DNA of 64,000 nt from NCBI GenBank assembly GCA_020849855.1, contig JADZFO010000040.1:62001-126000 (forward strand), given 5' to 3'. A model generated the notes under the pieces. The model saw only the letters and a list, made by a program, of their open reading frames with translations. It searched no databases and had not been told where the DNA came from. Made by a program: the position numbers and the translations under genes. Positions 55,640-64,000 of the stretch are shown here, in pieces; the stretch's first letter is position 1; each line of letters begins with the position of its first letter. The stretch comes from a bacterium (lineage in GTDB: Bacteria > 4484-113 > JAFGCY01).

Positions 55640-56607
55640 TGCAGGCCCCGCTGCAGGCAGTTCAGCCGGCCCCCGCGCGGCGTGAGCTGCTGCTCTCAGC
55701 CATGCGCGAAGCCGGCTTCGACGACTGCCGCATCGCTCCCCCCCAGCTTGATCCAGAGGCGATGGCCCAGCACCTGAAGTGGATCGCCCGCGGCAATGCG
55801 GCGGATATGTGGTACCTGGAGCGCAAGCCAGAGGCGCGCTATGACGCAGGCAGCCTGCTGCCGGAGTGCGCCAGCGTGGCGGTCGGGGCTCTTTCCTACT
55901 ACCAGGCCGGGGATTACCAGCCCGCGGGCGGCACTGGCCGGGTTTCGCGCTATGCCTGGGGCAGCGACTACCACGATGTGCTCGGGGCTAAGCTGACGGC
56001 CGTCGGCCAGCGCCTGCAGCAGCATGACCCCGAACTGCGCTGGAAGGTCTGTGTTGATACCTCGCCCCTCAGTGAGAAGGCCTTTGCCCTCAGGGCCGGT
56101 CTGGGCTGGCACGGCCGCAACTCACTAGTACTGCACCCGCGCCTGGGGACCTATTTCTTCATCGGCCTGCTGCTGCTTAGCTGGCCCCTGAAGGCGGACG
56201 GGCCCCTCGAGCGCGACTGCGGCACCTGCACGCTTTGCCTGCGCGCCTGTCCCACCGAGGCGCTCAGCGGGCCGGGGATCCTCGATTCGCGCCGCTGCGT
56301 GAGCTATATCACCACCGAGCGCCGGGAAGAGACTGCGCTGCATGAGAAGCTGAGCGGCTGGCTTTATGGCTGCGATACCTGCCAGGAGGTCTGCCCCTTC
56401 AACGCGGGCCTGCCGGACAGCAGCGAGGCGGCCTTTGCGCCGCGGCCCTGGTCCCGCGCTCTCAGCGCGGAACAGGCGCTGGAGATGGATGAGGCGCAGT
56501 TTCAGCAGCACTTCCGTGGCACAGTCTTCCTGCGCCGGCGTCTGGGCCGCCTGCAGGCCCAGGCGCGCAACATCCTGGCCGCTGCCGCAGCGCAGTCCGA
56601 GTCTTAG
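55639..56607 (+). CDS. queG: Epoxyqueuosine reductase
   Basis: Last enzyme of queuosine synthesis, a cobalamin-dependent Fe-S protein that reduces epoxyqueuosine in tRNA. 322 residues. VDTSPLSEKAFALRAGLGWHGRN carries the catalytic Asp (D140). Two [4Fe-4S] sites use CGTCTLCLRACP (C194, C197, C200, C204) and C220 with CDTCQEVCPFN (C245, C248, C252). The HEAT-like tail found in some QueG is missing, as in many short forms. Other que genes are not here. Confidence 0.93.
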   Translation: MQAPLQAVQPAPARRELLLSAMREAGFDDCRIAPPQLDPEAMAQHLKWIARGNAADMWYLERKPEARYDAGSLLPECASVAVGALSYYQAGDYQPAGGTGRVSRYAWGSDYHDVLGAKLTAVGQRLQQHDPELRWKVCVDTSPLSEKAFALRAGLGWHGRNSLVLHPRLGTYFFIGLLLLSWPLKADGPLERDCGTCTLCLRACPTEALSGPGILDSRRCVSYITTERREETALHEKLSGWLYGCDTCQEVCPFNAGLPDSSEAAFAPRPWSRALSAEQALEMDEAQFQQHFRGTVFLRRRLGRLQAQARNILAAAAAQSES

Positions 56608-56627
56608 TCTGGCCCTGGAGCCGGGTC

Positions 56628-57059
56628 TCAGCCCTGTCCGCGGCGCCGGAAGGTCAGGGGGATCAGCAGGAAGTGGAAGAGGGTCAGGGCAATCAGCGGG
56701 ACCAGCTTTGTCTGGCGCTGCTGCAGATCCTGGCGCCCCGTGCTGTGCTGGCGTTCCAGGTCGTCCACCACCTGCAGAAGCTGGCTTTCCTTTTCAATCG
56801 CCACCTGCGTATTGGCGCTGGCTTCGATGGCCTGCTGGGCGTTGTAGTTATCCCTTTCCACGCGCTGCTTTTCGCGCAGGGCCAAAAGCTCGTCCTTGGC
56901 CGTCTGGTGCGTGGCCTGCGCTGCACTCAGCGCGGCGGCCAGCTCGTCAAGCTGCGCGCTCTCATTGCTCAGGCGCGCGCCGAAGATGGCTGTTGTCGCG
57001 CTGCCGGCCAGGGCCCCCAGCAGGCAATAGGCGAACACAATCAGGCGGATTCCTTTCAC
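56628..57059 (-). CDS. Hypothetical coiled-coil protein with two membrane helices
   Basis: 143 residues, start GTG 6 bp behind the peptide ABC ATPase stop. An N-terminal helix (LIVFAYCLLGALAGSATTAIF), a charged coiled coil about 30-115 rich in Ala, Gln and Glu (SQLLQVVDDLERQHSTGRQD), and a second hydrophobic helix near the end (LVPLIALTLFHFLLIPLTF), then RRRGQG. No family recognised. Probably the last gene of the hpf-kdsB-opp run. Confidence 0.55.
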   Translation of the reverse strand: MKGIRLIVFAYCLLGALAGSATTAIFGARLSNESAQLDELAAALSAAQATHQTAKDELLALREKQRVERDNYNAQQAIEASANTQVAIEKESQLLQVVDDLERQHSTGRQDLQQRQTKLVPLIALTLFHFLLIPLTFRRRGQG

Positions 57060-57065
57060 GGCCTT

Positions 57066-58034
57066 TTATGACGCCTCCTGCGCGGATTCGTTTAGCCAGC
57101 AGGCTGAGCGCTGCCCGCCGGGCAGCTCAAACAGGGGCGGCGCAGAGGCCTGGCAGCGCGGCATTGCGCTGGGGCAGCGCGAAGCAAAGGCGCAGCCGGG
57201 CAGGAGCTGCGTGGCGTCGGGCAGGATGCCCTCCAAAGGCTGCACGCGGGCTGCGCCGGCTTCCGGCACGGGGATGGCCGCCAGCAGGGCCCGGGTATAG
57301 GGATGCGCCGGCTGGCTGAAGATGGCCGCCTTGGGGCCCTGCTCCACGATGCGCCCGGCGTACATCACCGCCACATCGTCGGACAGGAAGCGCACCACGG
57401 ACAGGTCATGGCTGATAAACAGGTAACTCAGGCCATGCTCGGCCTGCAGGCGCAGCAGAAGGTCCAGCACCTGGGCCTGGATCGAGGCGTCAAGCGCGCT
57501 GACGGGCTCGTCAGCCACGATCAGTTCAGGCTGCAGCGCCAGGGCCCGGGCGATGCAGACGCGCTGGCGCTGGCCGCCGGAAAGCTCATGGGGGTAGCGC
57601 CGGGCGAAGTCGGGGTCCAGCTCCACATCCTTCATCAGCCCGGCCAGGCGGTCGCTGTGCTCGCTGGCCGGGATGCGGTGCACCAGCAGTGGTTCAATGA
57701 TCGATGCGCCCACGGTGCGGCGCGGGTTCAGCGCGCCCATCGGGTCCTGGAAGACTATGCCGATGCGGCGGCGCAGGGCCTGCATCCGGGCGGCCGTGGC
57801 CGCTGTCAGCTCCTCGCCGTCCAGACGGATGGAGCCAGCGCTGGGCTCAATCAGGCGCAGGATCATGCGCCCGGTGGTGCTCTTGCCGCAGCCGCTCTCG
57901 CCCACCAGGGCCAGGGTCCGTCCGCGCCGCAGGCTGAAGCTGACATTCTGCACGGCATGCAGCACGGCCCCGCCCTTGAGCGCGAAGTTCTTGCTCAGGG
58001 CCTCGACCTGCAGCAGGGGCGCGGGATCAGCCAT
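57066..58034 (-). CDS. Oligopeptide/dipeptide ABC transporter ATPase (OppF/DppF type)
   Basis: 322 residues. Walker A GESGCGKST, IGIVFQDPMGALNPR at the Q-loop, signature LSGGQRQRV, Walker B LIVADEPVSALDASIQAQVL, and the C-terminal oligopeptide extension PYTRALLAAIP with GCAFASRCP (Cys-rich, as in OppF/DppF with an Fe-S site). It normally works with OppD and two permeases plus a binding protein, none of which is adjacent. It overlaps the upstream basic-tail gene by 8 bp. Confidence 0.9.
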   Translation of the reverse strand: MADPAPLLQVEALSKNFALKGGAVLHAVQNVSFSLRRGRTLALVGESGCGKSTTGRMILRLIEPSAGSIRLDGEELTAATAARMQALRRRIGIVFQDPMGALNPRRTVGASIIEPLLVHRIPASEHSDRLAGLMKDVELDPDFARRYPHELSGGQRQRVCIARALALQPELIVADEPVSALDASIQAQVLDLLLRLQAEHGLSYLFISHDLSVVRFLSDDVAVMYAGRIVEQGPKAAIFSQPAHPYTRALLAAIPVPEAGAARVQPLEGILPDATQLLPGCAFASRCPSAMPRCQASAPPLFELPGGQRSACWLNESAQEAS

Positions 58035-59229
58035 CCGCGGGCCTCGGCCGCGGGGGCGCCTTGGGCCGCGGCTTGGCTCCCGCGCCGGCGCGCTTTGGGG
58101 CTGGCTTGCGCTGCTGCTGCGCTTCCTGCAGCAGCCAGGGCCAGGCCAGCAGGATGTCGTGCAGGGCCTCGGCCTTGCGCCGTGGCAGGCCCAGGGCCCG
58201 CAGCTCGCCGGTGCCCGGCACGTTCTCGATCCCCGGCTTGGCCTTGGGCAGGCTGCGCAGCCAGCCCATCAGCTGGCTGCGGCTGAAAAGCACGCCATAG
58301 GGCGAAACCAGCAGCTCATGCGCCTCGGTCAGCCAGGCCAGCACATGCAGGTCGCTTGGCATCTGCTCCTGCAGCTTCTGCAGCAGCACCGGCTCTTCGC
58401 GCTCCACCATGTCCAGCACGAAACCGGCGGTCTCCAGCACCGGGCGCTCAGGGGTGCGCAGGCTGCCCTCGGGCTGCGGCTGGCTGCTCAGCTCCTCCAG
58501 CACCAGGGCGGCCAGACGGGGGTCCAGGCCGGGCTGCCACTGCAGGATGTGCGCCAGGTCGGCATTCTTCCAAAAGGGGTTCTTGCGGCGCAGGCGCTGC
58601 ATCCGCGCCGATACTTCAGCTGCGCAGCGGCGCAGGTAATCCCGCGCGACCAGCCGGCCCGGCGCCTTGACCACTTCTTCCGGCGGCATGGCGCTGGGGC
58701 AGTCAAAACGCAGGCACTCGGCGCGGAACTCCGCGGAATCGGCAAAGCCCGTGCGGGCCAGTTCAAGGGCCAGCCACCAGTAGGGCGCGCGGGCCTCCGG
58801 CTCAGCGCTCAGCGCTGTGCCCTGGTTCACCGCGGCCTTCGAGAAGCCCTCGCGGCGCACCCGCGGCCAGGCCGAGAAGTCTTCGGGCGCCGCCTGCAGC
58901 AAAAGCAGGCGGTCAGGCTTCTTGCCCCCGACGCGTCCACGGTGCGCGGCGCTTTCCCGCAGTCGCAGGCGGTGGCGGTCATCCTGCACCGGGATCAGGC
59001 CAAGGCAGAAGTTCACCCGGCCGATGGTGGCATCGGCCAGGGGCACGAAACGGTGGCGGACCTGGGCCTCGTCGGCCTCGATCAGGCTGATCTCCCCGGA
59101 CGGCGCGCTGCCTCCCAGCAGCAGCGCGAAACGCTGGCGCTGCGGCGGGGGCCGCCGCACTGCGCTATCAGCCTCCGGCCGGCGCCGCGGCCCCGCGGGC
59201 CGTCCGCCCTGCTGCTCCGGGCGCGGCAT
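58027..59229 (-). CDS. Hypothetical protein with basic Pro/Lys-rich tail
   Basis: 400 residues, no family recognised. An Arg/Pro-rich N-terminus (about 1-30), a central part with Trp-rich helices (RAPYWWLALELARTGF), and a C-terminal segment with GIENVPGTGELRALGLPRRKAEALHDIL, which resembles a helix-hairpin-helix phrase. The tail (about 375-400) is Lys/Pro/Arg-rich. Together these suggest nucleic-acid binding, but that is inference. It is coupled to kdsB by overlap (TGATG) and to the ABC ATPase by 8 bp. Confidence 0.6.
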   Translation of the reverse strand: MPRPEQQGGRPAGPRRRPEADSAVRRPPPQRQRFALLLGGSAPSGEISLIEADEAQVRHRFVPLADATIGRVNFCLGLIPVQDDRHRLRLRESAAHRGRVGGKKPDRLLLLQAAPEDFSAWPRVRREGFSKAAVNQGTALSAEPEARAPYWWLALELARTGFADSAEFRAECLRFDCPSAMPPEEVVKAPGRLVARDYLRRCAAEVSARMQRLRRKNPFWKNADLAHILQWQPGLDPRLAALVLEELSSQPQPEGSLRTPERPVLETAGFVLDMVEREEPVLLQKLQEQMPSDLHVLAWLTEAHELLVSPYGVLFSRSQLMGWLRSLPKAKPGIENVPGTGELRALGLPRRKAEALHDILLAWPWLLQEAQQQRKPAPKRAGAGAKPRPKAPPRPRPADG

Positions 59230-59963
59230 CAGACCTCACCGTGCGCGGCCAGATAGGCCAGCACCTTGTCCACATCTTCAGGCGTGTTGACTTCCATGCC
59301 CGGGTACTCGCATTCCACGGTCAGGATGCGGATGCCGGCGAACATCGCCCGCAGCTGCTCCAGGCCCTCGCTGCGCTCGGCCATCGCCGTCGGGAAATCG
59401 GTGATGCTCAGCAGGGTATCGCGGCTGTACATGTAGATCCCGATATGCCGGAAGTACACGGCCTCGGCTTCATTGCGGGGGTAGGGGATGGTGCTGCGGC
59501 TGAAGTAAAGCGCGAAGTCGCGGCGGTCCTTCACCACCTTCACCGTGTTCGGGTCGCTGATCCCGGGGTGCCCGGCGGGCATGTGGGTGATCAATGTGCT
59601 CATCGGAGCCAGGCTCTGCAGCGTGCGCCCGACCAGGGCGTCAACCGCCCGCGGGTTGAGCAGGGGCTCATCGCCCTGCATGTTGACGTAGTAGTCATAA
59701 GCCTGGGTCAGCGCCACTTCGCCCAGGCGGTCGGTCCCGCTGGGGCAGTCCGGGCTGGTCATGAGCGCTGTGCCGCCAAAGCCGCGTACATGCTCGGCGA
59801 TGCGCTCGTCGTCGGTGGCCACGATCACCGCGCTGAGGCTGCTGCACTTCATGCCCTGCTCCCAGACGCGCTGGACCAGGGTCTTGCCGCCGATATCCAC
59901 CAGCGGTTTGCCCGGCAGGCGCTGCGCGCTGTAGCGGGCGGGGATGATGCCAAGAACTTTCAC
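59229..59963 (-). CDS. kdsB: 3-deoxy-manno-octulosonate cytidylyltransferase
   Basis: Makes CMP-Kdo for LPS inner core. 244 residues. VLGIIPARYSAQRLPGKPLVDIGGKTLVQRVWEQ and VIVATDDERIAEHVRGFGG, TSPDCPSGTDRLGEVA, YVNMQGDEPLL are the KdsB motifs. The presence of Kdo supports an LPS-bearing outer membrane. The GTG start lies 6 nt after TATAAT, in a gap of only 21 bp behind the zinc-ribbon TPR gene, so it may have its own promoter inside the run. Confidence 0.95.
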   Translation of the reverse strand: MKVLGIIPARYSAQRLPGKPLVDIGGKTLVQRVWEQGMKCSSLSAVIVATDDERIAEHVRGFGGTALMTSPDCPSGTDRLGEVALTQAYDYYVNMQGDEPLLNPRAVDALVGRTLQSLAPMSTLITHMPAGHPGISDPNTVKVVKDRRDFALYFSRSTIPYPRNEAEAVYFRHIGIYMYSRDTLLSITDFPTAMAERSEGLEQLRAMFAGIRILTVECEYPGMEVNTPEDVDKVLAYLAAHGEV

Positions 59964-59969
59964 GCGCAG

Positions 59970-59975
59970 ATTATA
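59970..59975 (-). promoter_or_regulatory. -10 box 6 nt before kdsB
   Basis: TATAAT on the minus strand, 6 nt, then GTG. Confidence 0.55.
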
Positions 59976-59984
59976 GGGCTGAAG

Positions 59985-61193
59985 CTAGGCCCCGCCCTCG
60001 CCGTGCGGATTCTCGCCGTGCGGGCTCGCGGCATCGCCAAAGCCCTCGCCGTGGGGGTTCTCAACCCCCGGCGCCACATCGCCAAAGCCTTCGCCATGCG
60101 GGTTGCTCATCCCGCCGCCGCTGCCGAAGCCCTCGCCGTGCGGGTTCTCCACGCCAGGCTTGGCCGGGCCCAGGCCCATCTCTTCCAGGCTGCCGCCCTC
60201 GCCATGCGGGTTGGGCATGGCCGGCGGCTCCTTGCCGTCGATGAGCGCGATCTCCTTCTCAGCCTTGTACTTGCTGATCTCGTCGCTGGACAGGGTCAGG
60301 GCCTTGGCGAACATCTCGCGGGCCTTGACCTTATCCTTCTTGTGCAGATGCACCTGGCCCAGGTTGAACCAGGCGTTGAACATCTCTGGCTTGGCCGTCA
60401 CCACCGCTTCCAGCTCCACCCGGGCCTTGTCGGTCCAGCTGCCGTCCTTGGTGTCGTCGGCCTTCTGCAGGTACATAGTCGAGCGGTCGATCTGCACGTT
60501 CCAGTAGTCGCTGGAAGTGGCCGGGTCGGCCTGCTCCAGGTATTGGCTGTACCACTTGATGGCGTCGTCAGTCTTGCCGAGGTCATAGGCCAGGTTGCCA
60601 AGGAAAGGCAGCACCTGCACATCATCCGGCTTAAGCTTGTGGAAGAACTCCAGCGCCATCATGGCGCCTTCGCCATCGCCGGCCATCACCGCCGCCTGGG
60701 CCACATCCGCGGTGATCGAGACGGCCTTCTCTGTATCCAGCTTCTTCTCGTCGATCTGCTTCTGAATGCCGTCCAGCGAGAGCTGCACGTATTCGCGGGC
60801 CTTCTCGATCTTGCCAACCTGCTGGTAAAGGGTGTAAACCTCGTTCAGGGCCTTGGTGTCCGTCGGGTCGGTCTCAATGCGCTTTTTCAGCGCGCCGACC
60901 TGCTCCAGCACCTTGCCCATCACTTCCTCGCCGGCCGCGCCACCCATCATCGGGGCGCCGGCGTTGTCCTTCTTGGCCGGGAAGAGCAGAAAGCCGCCCA
61001 CACCAAGCAGCACAAACAGCAGGGCCAGGCCGGCCCAGTTGACCTTTGGCCCGGCTGCCGCCTTATGCTCCTCGGACTTGGCCGCAGGCTTGGCCGCGGC
61101 GATGGCGTCCTCCGCGATGGGGGAGCCGCACTGGTCGCAGAAGCGCGCAATGTCGCGGTTCTCGGCATTACAGGCGGGACAGACGTTTAACAC
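59985..61193 (-). CDS. Zinc-ribbon, single-pass membrane TPR protein with NPHGEG repeats
   Basis: 402 residues, start GTG with GGAGG 5 nt before it. A zinc ribbon with C5, C8, C19 and C22 opens the chain, then a linker, a transmembrane helix (WAGLALLFVLLGVGGFLLF, about 53-71) and TPR-like helical repeats about 95-310, such as LPFLGNLAYDLGKTDDAIKWYSQYL and WFNLGQVHLHKKDKVKAREMFAKAL. The last 75 residues contain NPHGEG five times (328, 350, 364, 379, 395) and one SPHGE, spaced 11-22 residues apart. The His in each copy may bind metal. Role unknown; the layout recalls the zinc-finger membrane protein at 23700. Between hpf and kdsB in one run. Confidence 0.75.
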   Translation of the reverse strand: MLNVCPACNAENRDIARFCDQCGSPIAEDAIAAAKPAAKSEEHKAAAGPKVNWAGLALLFVLLGVGGFLLFPAKKDNAGAPMMGGAAGEEVMGKVLEQVGALKKRIETDPTDTKALNEVYTLYQQVGKIEKAREYVQLSLDGIQKQIDEKKLDTEKAVSITADVAQAAVMAGDGEGAMMALEFFHKLKPDDVQVLPFLGNLAYDLGKTDDAIKWYSQYLEQADPATSSDYWNVQIDRSTMYLQKADDTKDGSWTDKARVELEAVVTAKPEMFNAWFNLGQVHLHKKDKVKAREMFAKALTLSSDEISKYKAEKEIALIDGKEPPAMPNPHGEGGSLEEMGLGPAKPGVENPHGEGFGSGGGMSNPHGEGFGDVAPGVENPHGEGFGDAASPHGENPHGEGGA

Positions 61194-61229
61194 TTGATCC
61201 TCCAGGCGCGGGCCGGCGGCCGGTCAGCC

Positions 61230-61841
61230 TTATTCGCTCAGCTCGCTCTCGGGCACAACCAGCCCGAAGTTTCCATCGCTGCGCTTATAAACACAGTTGA
61301 TATTGCCGCTGCCGTTGAAGAAGAGATAGAAGTCCCGCTTGGCGTGCTTAAGCTGGGCCAGCGCGTCGCGGGTGCTCATCGGCTTGAGGCTGAACTTCTC
61401 CACAAAGACCAGCGGCTGATCGCCGGCGGCTGCCGAGCGGCCACTGCCGCCAGTGCGGGCCGAACTGCCGGCTCCGCGGCCGTTTCCGCCGCGGGCGGCC
61501 AGCACGGCGCTCTCGCTCACCTTTTGGTGGTTCTGCTGCTGCTTGTCCAGCAGGCGGCCCTTGGCCTTCTTAAGCTGCTGGATCAGCTTCTCAACCACGG
61601 CGTCCACCGCCGCGCGGAAGTTCTCGCCTGCCTCCTCGCCGCGCAGGTCGGCGCCCGGGATGTGCAGGACGATCTCAATCTTGTTCGCCTTGGCCTTGGT
61701 CTTGCTGGCCTTCTCGGTCAGGGTGACCGTTGTGCGCTCGATGCGGCGATACACACGCATCAGCTTGCCCAGCTTCTCCAGCACATAGGCGCGGACATCT
61801 TCAGGCACGACGAAATTCTTTCCGGTAATGGCGATCGGCAT
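61230..61841 (-). CDS. hpf: Ribosome hibernation promoting factor, long form
   Basis: 203 residues. N-terminal S30AE domain about 1-110 (PIAITGKNFVVPEDVRAYVLEKLGKLMRVY with the basic helix), binding the decoding site of idle ribosomes. The C-terminal dimerisation domain is about 145-200 (PLVFVEKFSLKPMSTRDALAQLKHAKRDFYLFFN). The linker has Gly/Ser/Arg. Long forms make 100S dimers in stationary phase. AAGGGGG precedes the ATG. First gene of the run to the peptide ABC ATPase and divergent from lepA. Confidence 0.93.
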   Translation of the reverse strand: MPIAITGKNFVVPEDVRAYVLEKLGKLMRVYRRIERTTVTLTEKASKTKAKANKIEIVLHIPGADLRGEEAGENFRAAVDAVVEKLIQQLKKAKGRLLDKQQQNHQKVSESAVLAARGGNGRGAGSSARTGGSGRSAAAGDQPLVFVEKFSLKPMSTRDALAQLKHAKRDFYLFFNGSGNINCVYKRSDGNFGLVVPESELSE

Positions 61842-61861
61842 TACAGCCCCCTTGCAATTGA

Positions 61862-61881
61862 GCCAATTCAGACTAATTGGC
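61862..61881. promoter_or_regulatory. Inverted repeat between hpf and lepA
   Basis: GCCAATT and AATTGGC, 6 nt apart, a perfect 7-bp dyad 20 bp before hpf and 110 bp before lepA. It is an operator candidate for one or both. Confidence 0.4.
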
Positions 61882-61974
61882 AGCGGTTATGTTAACACGC
61901 TCAGCCGCCCGGCGGCAGCGCCTTCGCAGTTCGCGCTCCCGCCCGGGCAAAGTGGGCGCGGGGGCGGTATCTGC

Positions 61975-61980
61975 TATCAT
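61975..61980 (+). promoter_or_regulatory. -10-like box 10 nt before lepA
   Basis: TATCAT with TGC before it (extended -10); 10 nt to ATG. Confidence 0.45.
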
Positions 61981-61990
61981 CGTCGGCCCA

Positions 61991-63802
61991 ATGCCCGCCC
62001 TTTCCCATATCCGCAACTTCTGTATCGTGGCGCATATCGACCACGGCAAGTCCACGCTTGCCGACCGCATGATCGACCTCTGCGGGACCATCGATGAGCG
62101 CAAGATGCAGGACCAGGTCCTGGACCGCATGGACCTGGAGCGGGAGCGCGGCATCACCATCAAGCTGCAGGCTGTCCGCATGGCCTACAAGGCAGACGAC
62201 GGGCAGGACTACCAGCTCAACCTGATTGACACCCCCGGCCACGTTGACTTCACCTACGAAGTCAGCCGCAGCCTCAAGGCCTGCGAAGGCGCGATCCTCC
62301 TGGTGGACGCGGCGCAGGGCGTCGAGGCCCAGACCCTGGCCAACCTTTACCTTGCCATCGAAGCCGGGCTGGAGATCATCCCGGTGATGAACAAGATCGA
62401 CCTGCCCGTGGCCCGCCCGGACGAGATCGCCGAGGAGATTATCAACATCATCGGCGGCAGCAAGGATGACGTGCTGCGGGTCTCGGCCAAGAGCGGTATG
62501 GGCGTGCGGGAGCTGCTGGAATCCGTCGTGCGCCAGATCCCCCCGCCCAAGGGCGATCCCTCCGGCCCGCTCAGCGCGCTGGTCTTCGACAGCCATTTCG
62601 ACAAGTACCGCGGCGTGATCACCTATTGCCGCGTTTTTGACGGCACGGTCAAGGCCAACGACTACGTGCGGATGATGAGCAACGACCGCAAGTATGAAGT
62701 GGCGGAGGTCGGCATCTTCAGCCCCGAGATGCGCGCTGTGAAGCAGCTCTCGGCCGGCGAGACCGGCTATCTGGTCTCCGGCATCAAGACCGTCACCGAG
62801 GCCCGCGTCGGCGATACCATCACCAACGCCACCAATGGGGTTAAGGAGCCCATCCCGGGCTACCGCGAGCCCAAGCCCCTGGTCTTCTGCAGCCTCTACC
62901 CCAGCAACAGTGAGCAGATCGACGAACTGCGCGCCGCCCTGGAAAAGCTGAAGCTCAACGATGCGGCCCTGCACTTCGAGCAGGAAAGCTCCGAGGCCCT
63001 CGGCTTCGGCTTCCGCTGCGGCTTCCTCGGCCTCCTGCACATGGAAATCGTGCAGGAACGCCTGGAGCGCGAGTACGACCTTGACCTCGTTTCCACCAGC
63101 CCCTCGGTGGTCTACCACTGCTACCTCAACAACGGTGAGGAAGTGGTGGTGGACAACCCGGCGCGCTACCCCGACCCGACGAAGATTGCCCGCATTGAAG
63201 AGCCGATGGTCGCGGCCCAGATCCTCTGCCCCGAGAAGTACTTCTCCGGCCTCATCGACCTGTGCAAGAAGAAGCGCGGTGTCTTCGTGAACAGCGAATA
63301 CATTGGCGCCGAGAGGCTGAACCTGCACTTCACCCTGCCGATGGCCGAGATCCTCTTTGACTTCTACGACCAGCTCAAGACCCTCAGCCGCGGCTACGCC
63401 AGCTTTGACTACCACTTCACCGGCTACCAGGAAAGCGACCTGGTCAAGGTGGATATCCTGGTCAACGCCGTCAAGGCTGACGCGCTGAGCTTTATCTGCC
63501 ACCGCTCGGAGAGCGCCTATCGCGGGCGCAAGGTGGTGGAGCAGCTCCAGCGCACCATTCCGCGCCACCAGTTCCAGATCCCCCTGCAGGCGGCCGTGGG
63601 CAACAACGTCATCTCGCGCCAGAACATCGCCCCCCTGCGCAAGGACGTAACGGCGAAGTGCTACGGCGGCGACATCAGCCGCAAGCGCAAGCTGCTGGAG
63701 AAGCAGAAGGAAGGCAAGGCGCGCATGAAGTCCATCGGCCGGGTCGAGATCCCGCAGGAAGCCTTCCTGGCGGTGCTGCGCTATGACGAACCAAAGAAGT
63801 AG
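61991..63802 (+). CDS. lepA: Elongation factor 4
   Basis: 603-residue translational GTPase that acts on stalled or mistranslocated ribosomes. [23 protein letters not shown] is the G1 region, RERGITIK G2, DTPGHVDF G3, NKIDLP G4 and SAKSG G5. The LepA C-terminal domain ends with [37 protein letters not shown] (shortened here), typical of the family. Length normal. The frame is open 114 nt further upstream, but MPALSHIRN is the usual start and the -10 box lies just before it. Confidence 0.96.
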   Translation: MPALSHIRNFCIVAHIDHGKSTLADRMIDLCGTIDERKMQDQVLDRMDLERERGITIKLQAVRMAYKADDGQDYQLNLIDTPGHVDFTYEVSRSLKACEGAILLVDAAQGVEAQTLANLYLAIEAGLEIIPVMNKIDLPVARPDEIAEEIINIIGGSKDDVLRVSAKSGMGVRELLESVVRQIPPPKGDPSGPLSALVFDSHFDKYRGVITYCRVFDGTVKANDYVRMMSNDRKYEVAEVGIFSPEMRAVKQLSAGETGYLVSGIKTVTEARVGDTITNATNGVKEPIPGYREPKPLVFCSLYPSNSEQIDELRAALEKLKLNDAALHFEQESSEALGFGFRCGFLGLLHMEIVQERLEREYDLDLVSTSPSVVYHCYLNNGEEVVVDNPARYPDPTKIARIEEPMVAAQILCPEKYFSGLIDLCKKKRGVFVNSEYIGAERLNLHFTLPMAEILFDFYDQLKTLSRGYASFDYHFTGYQESDLVKVDILVNAVKADALSFICHRSESAYRGRKVVEQLQRTIPRHQFQIPLQAAVGNNVISRQNIAPLRKDVTAKCYGGDISRKRKLLEKQKEGKARMKSIGRVEIPQEAFLAVLRYDEPKK

Positions 63803-64000
63803 TCTCATGCTGGGAGCGCCGGCTTCAGCCGGCCTTCTCCTTGCGGCCCTGATCCTGCTTGTCACAAGCGGACTGGCCTCAGCCGCAGAACCCGAGGCCA
63901 TCGAGGTCCAGACCGGCTACTCCGAATCCGACATCGAAGCGCCCCAGGACCACTACCAGACCGTTCCGCTGCATGCCTCATACTGGTACTCCGCCGAGCC
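63783..64000 (+). CDS. Start of an exported protein, 3' truncated by the window end
   Basis: 72 residues visible. [17 protein letters not shown] plus [18 protein letters not shown] is a signal peptide cut before AEPEA; the mature part ([20 protein letters not shown], then [14 protein letters not shown]) is not recognised. ATG 63783 is chosen because it supplies the positive charge (R5) of the signal; ATG 63807 would remove it. It overlaps lepA by 20 bp. The signal sequence is partly encoded by a repeat of the GGAGCGC hairpin family (63813-63834). Confidence 0.6.
   Translation, partial: MTNQRSSLMLGAPASAGLLLAALILLVTSGLASAAEPEAIEVQTGYSESDIEAPQDHYQTVPLHASYWYSAE
63813..63834. repeat. GGAGCGC hairpin repeat inside a coding region
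   Basis: GGAGC followed by GCCGGCT-TC-AGCCGGC a few bases on; the same frame as the intergenic copies but within a signal-peptide sequence. Confidence 0.45.

Noticed and set aside
59241..61190. 649-codon open frame opposite kdsB and the TPR gene
   Set aside because: Mirror frame of two recognised or well-structured genes; no domain.
61901..63901. 666-codon open frame opposite lepA
   Set aside because: lepA is certain; the antisense reading has no recognisable content.

Overview
The window looks like chromosome of a GC-rich, diderm, probably flagellated respiratory bacterium. An outer-membrane efflux channel, lipoproteins and KdsB (Kdo activation for LPS) point to an outer membrane. FliD points to a flagellum, and three c-type cytochromes to respiration. 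BshA suggests bacillithiol, which argues against a typical proteobacterium. A solitary 23S rRNA gene, a tRNA-His gene without an encoded G-1 and with A73, and many genes with a -10-like box directly before the start codon are further lineage markers. I cannot name the phylum.

Layout. 1-6733: heavy-metal efflux operon (TolC-like channel, His-rich repeat lipoprotein, membrane fusion protein with the same His motif, HME-type RND pump), then a 17-Cys copper-storage-like protein. 6786-12484: initiator tRNA, a divergent crotonase, a livHMGF branched-chain amino acid ABC operon without its binding protein, and tRNA-His. 12526-17594: a membrane protein, a three-gene Cys-rich cluster of unknown function, bshA, thiE and thiS. 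17778-34427: a mixed block with a DUF885 protein carrying a histone-like tail, an ABC ATPase, pcm, a RanBP2-type zinc-finger membrane protein, miaA, exported proteins, an aldo/keto reductase and nhaA. 34960-37896: a lone 23S rRNA with its own promoter and hairpin-rich leader. 38500-49696: trpS with a low-GC insert, dnaX, cytochromes, MFS transporter, pentapeptide-repeat protein, glycosyltransferase, sfsA, a tetraheme protein fused to a degenerate metallophosphatase, rapZ and elongator tRNA-Met. 49738-64000: a giant FliD, an HtrA protease, a cytochrome lipoprotein, queG, an hpf-kdsB-opp-type run of genes, lepA and the start of an exported protein.

Genes cooperate mainly in short operons: metal export and sequestration at the left end, liv transport, bshA-thiE-thiS, sfsA with the cytochrome fusion, and hpf to the oligopeptide ATPase. 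Many transcription units start at TAnnnT boxes placed 5-10 nt before an ATG or GTG, so leaderless mRNAs are probably common. Two families of small palindromic repeats sit in the intergenic regions.
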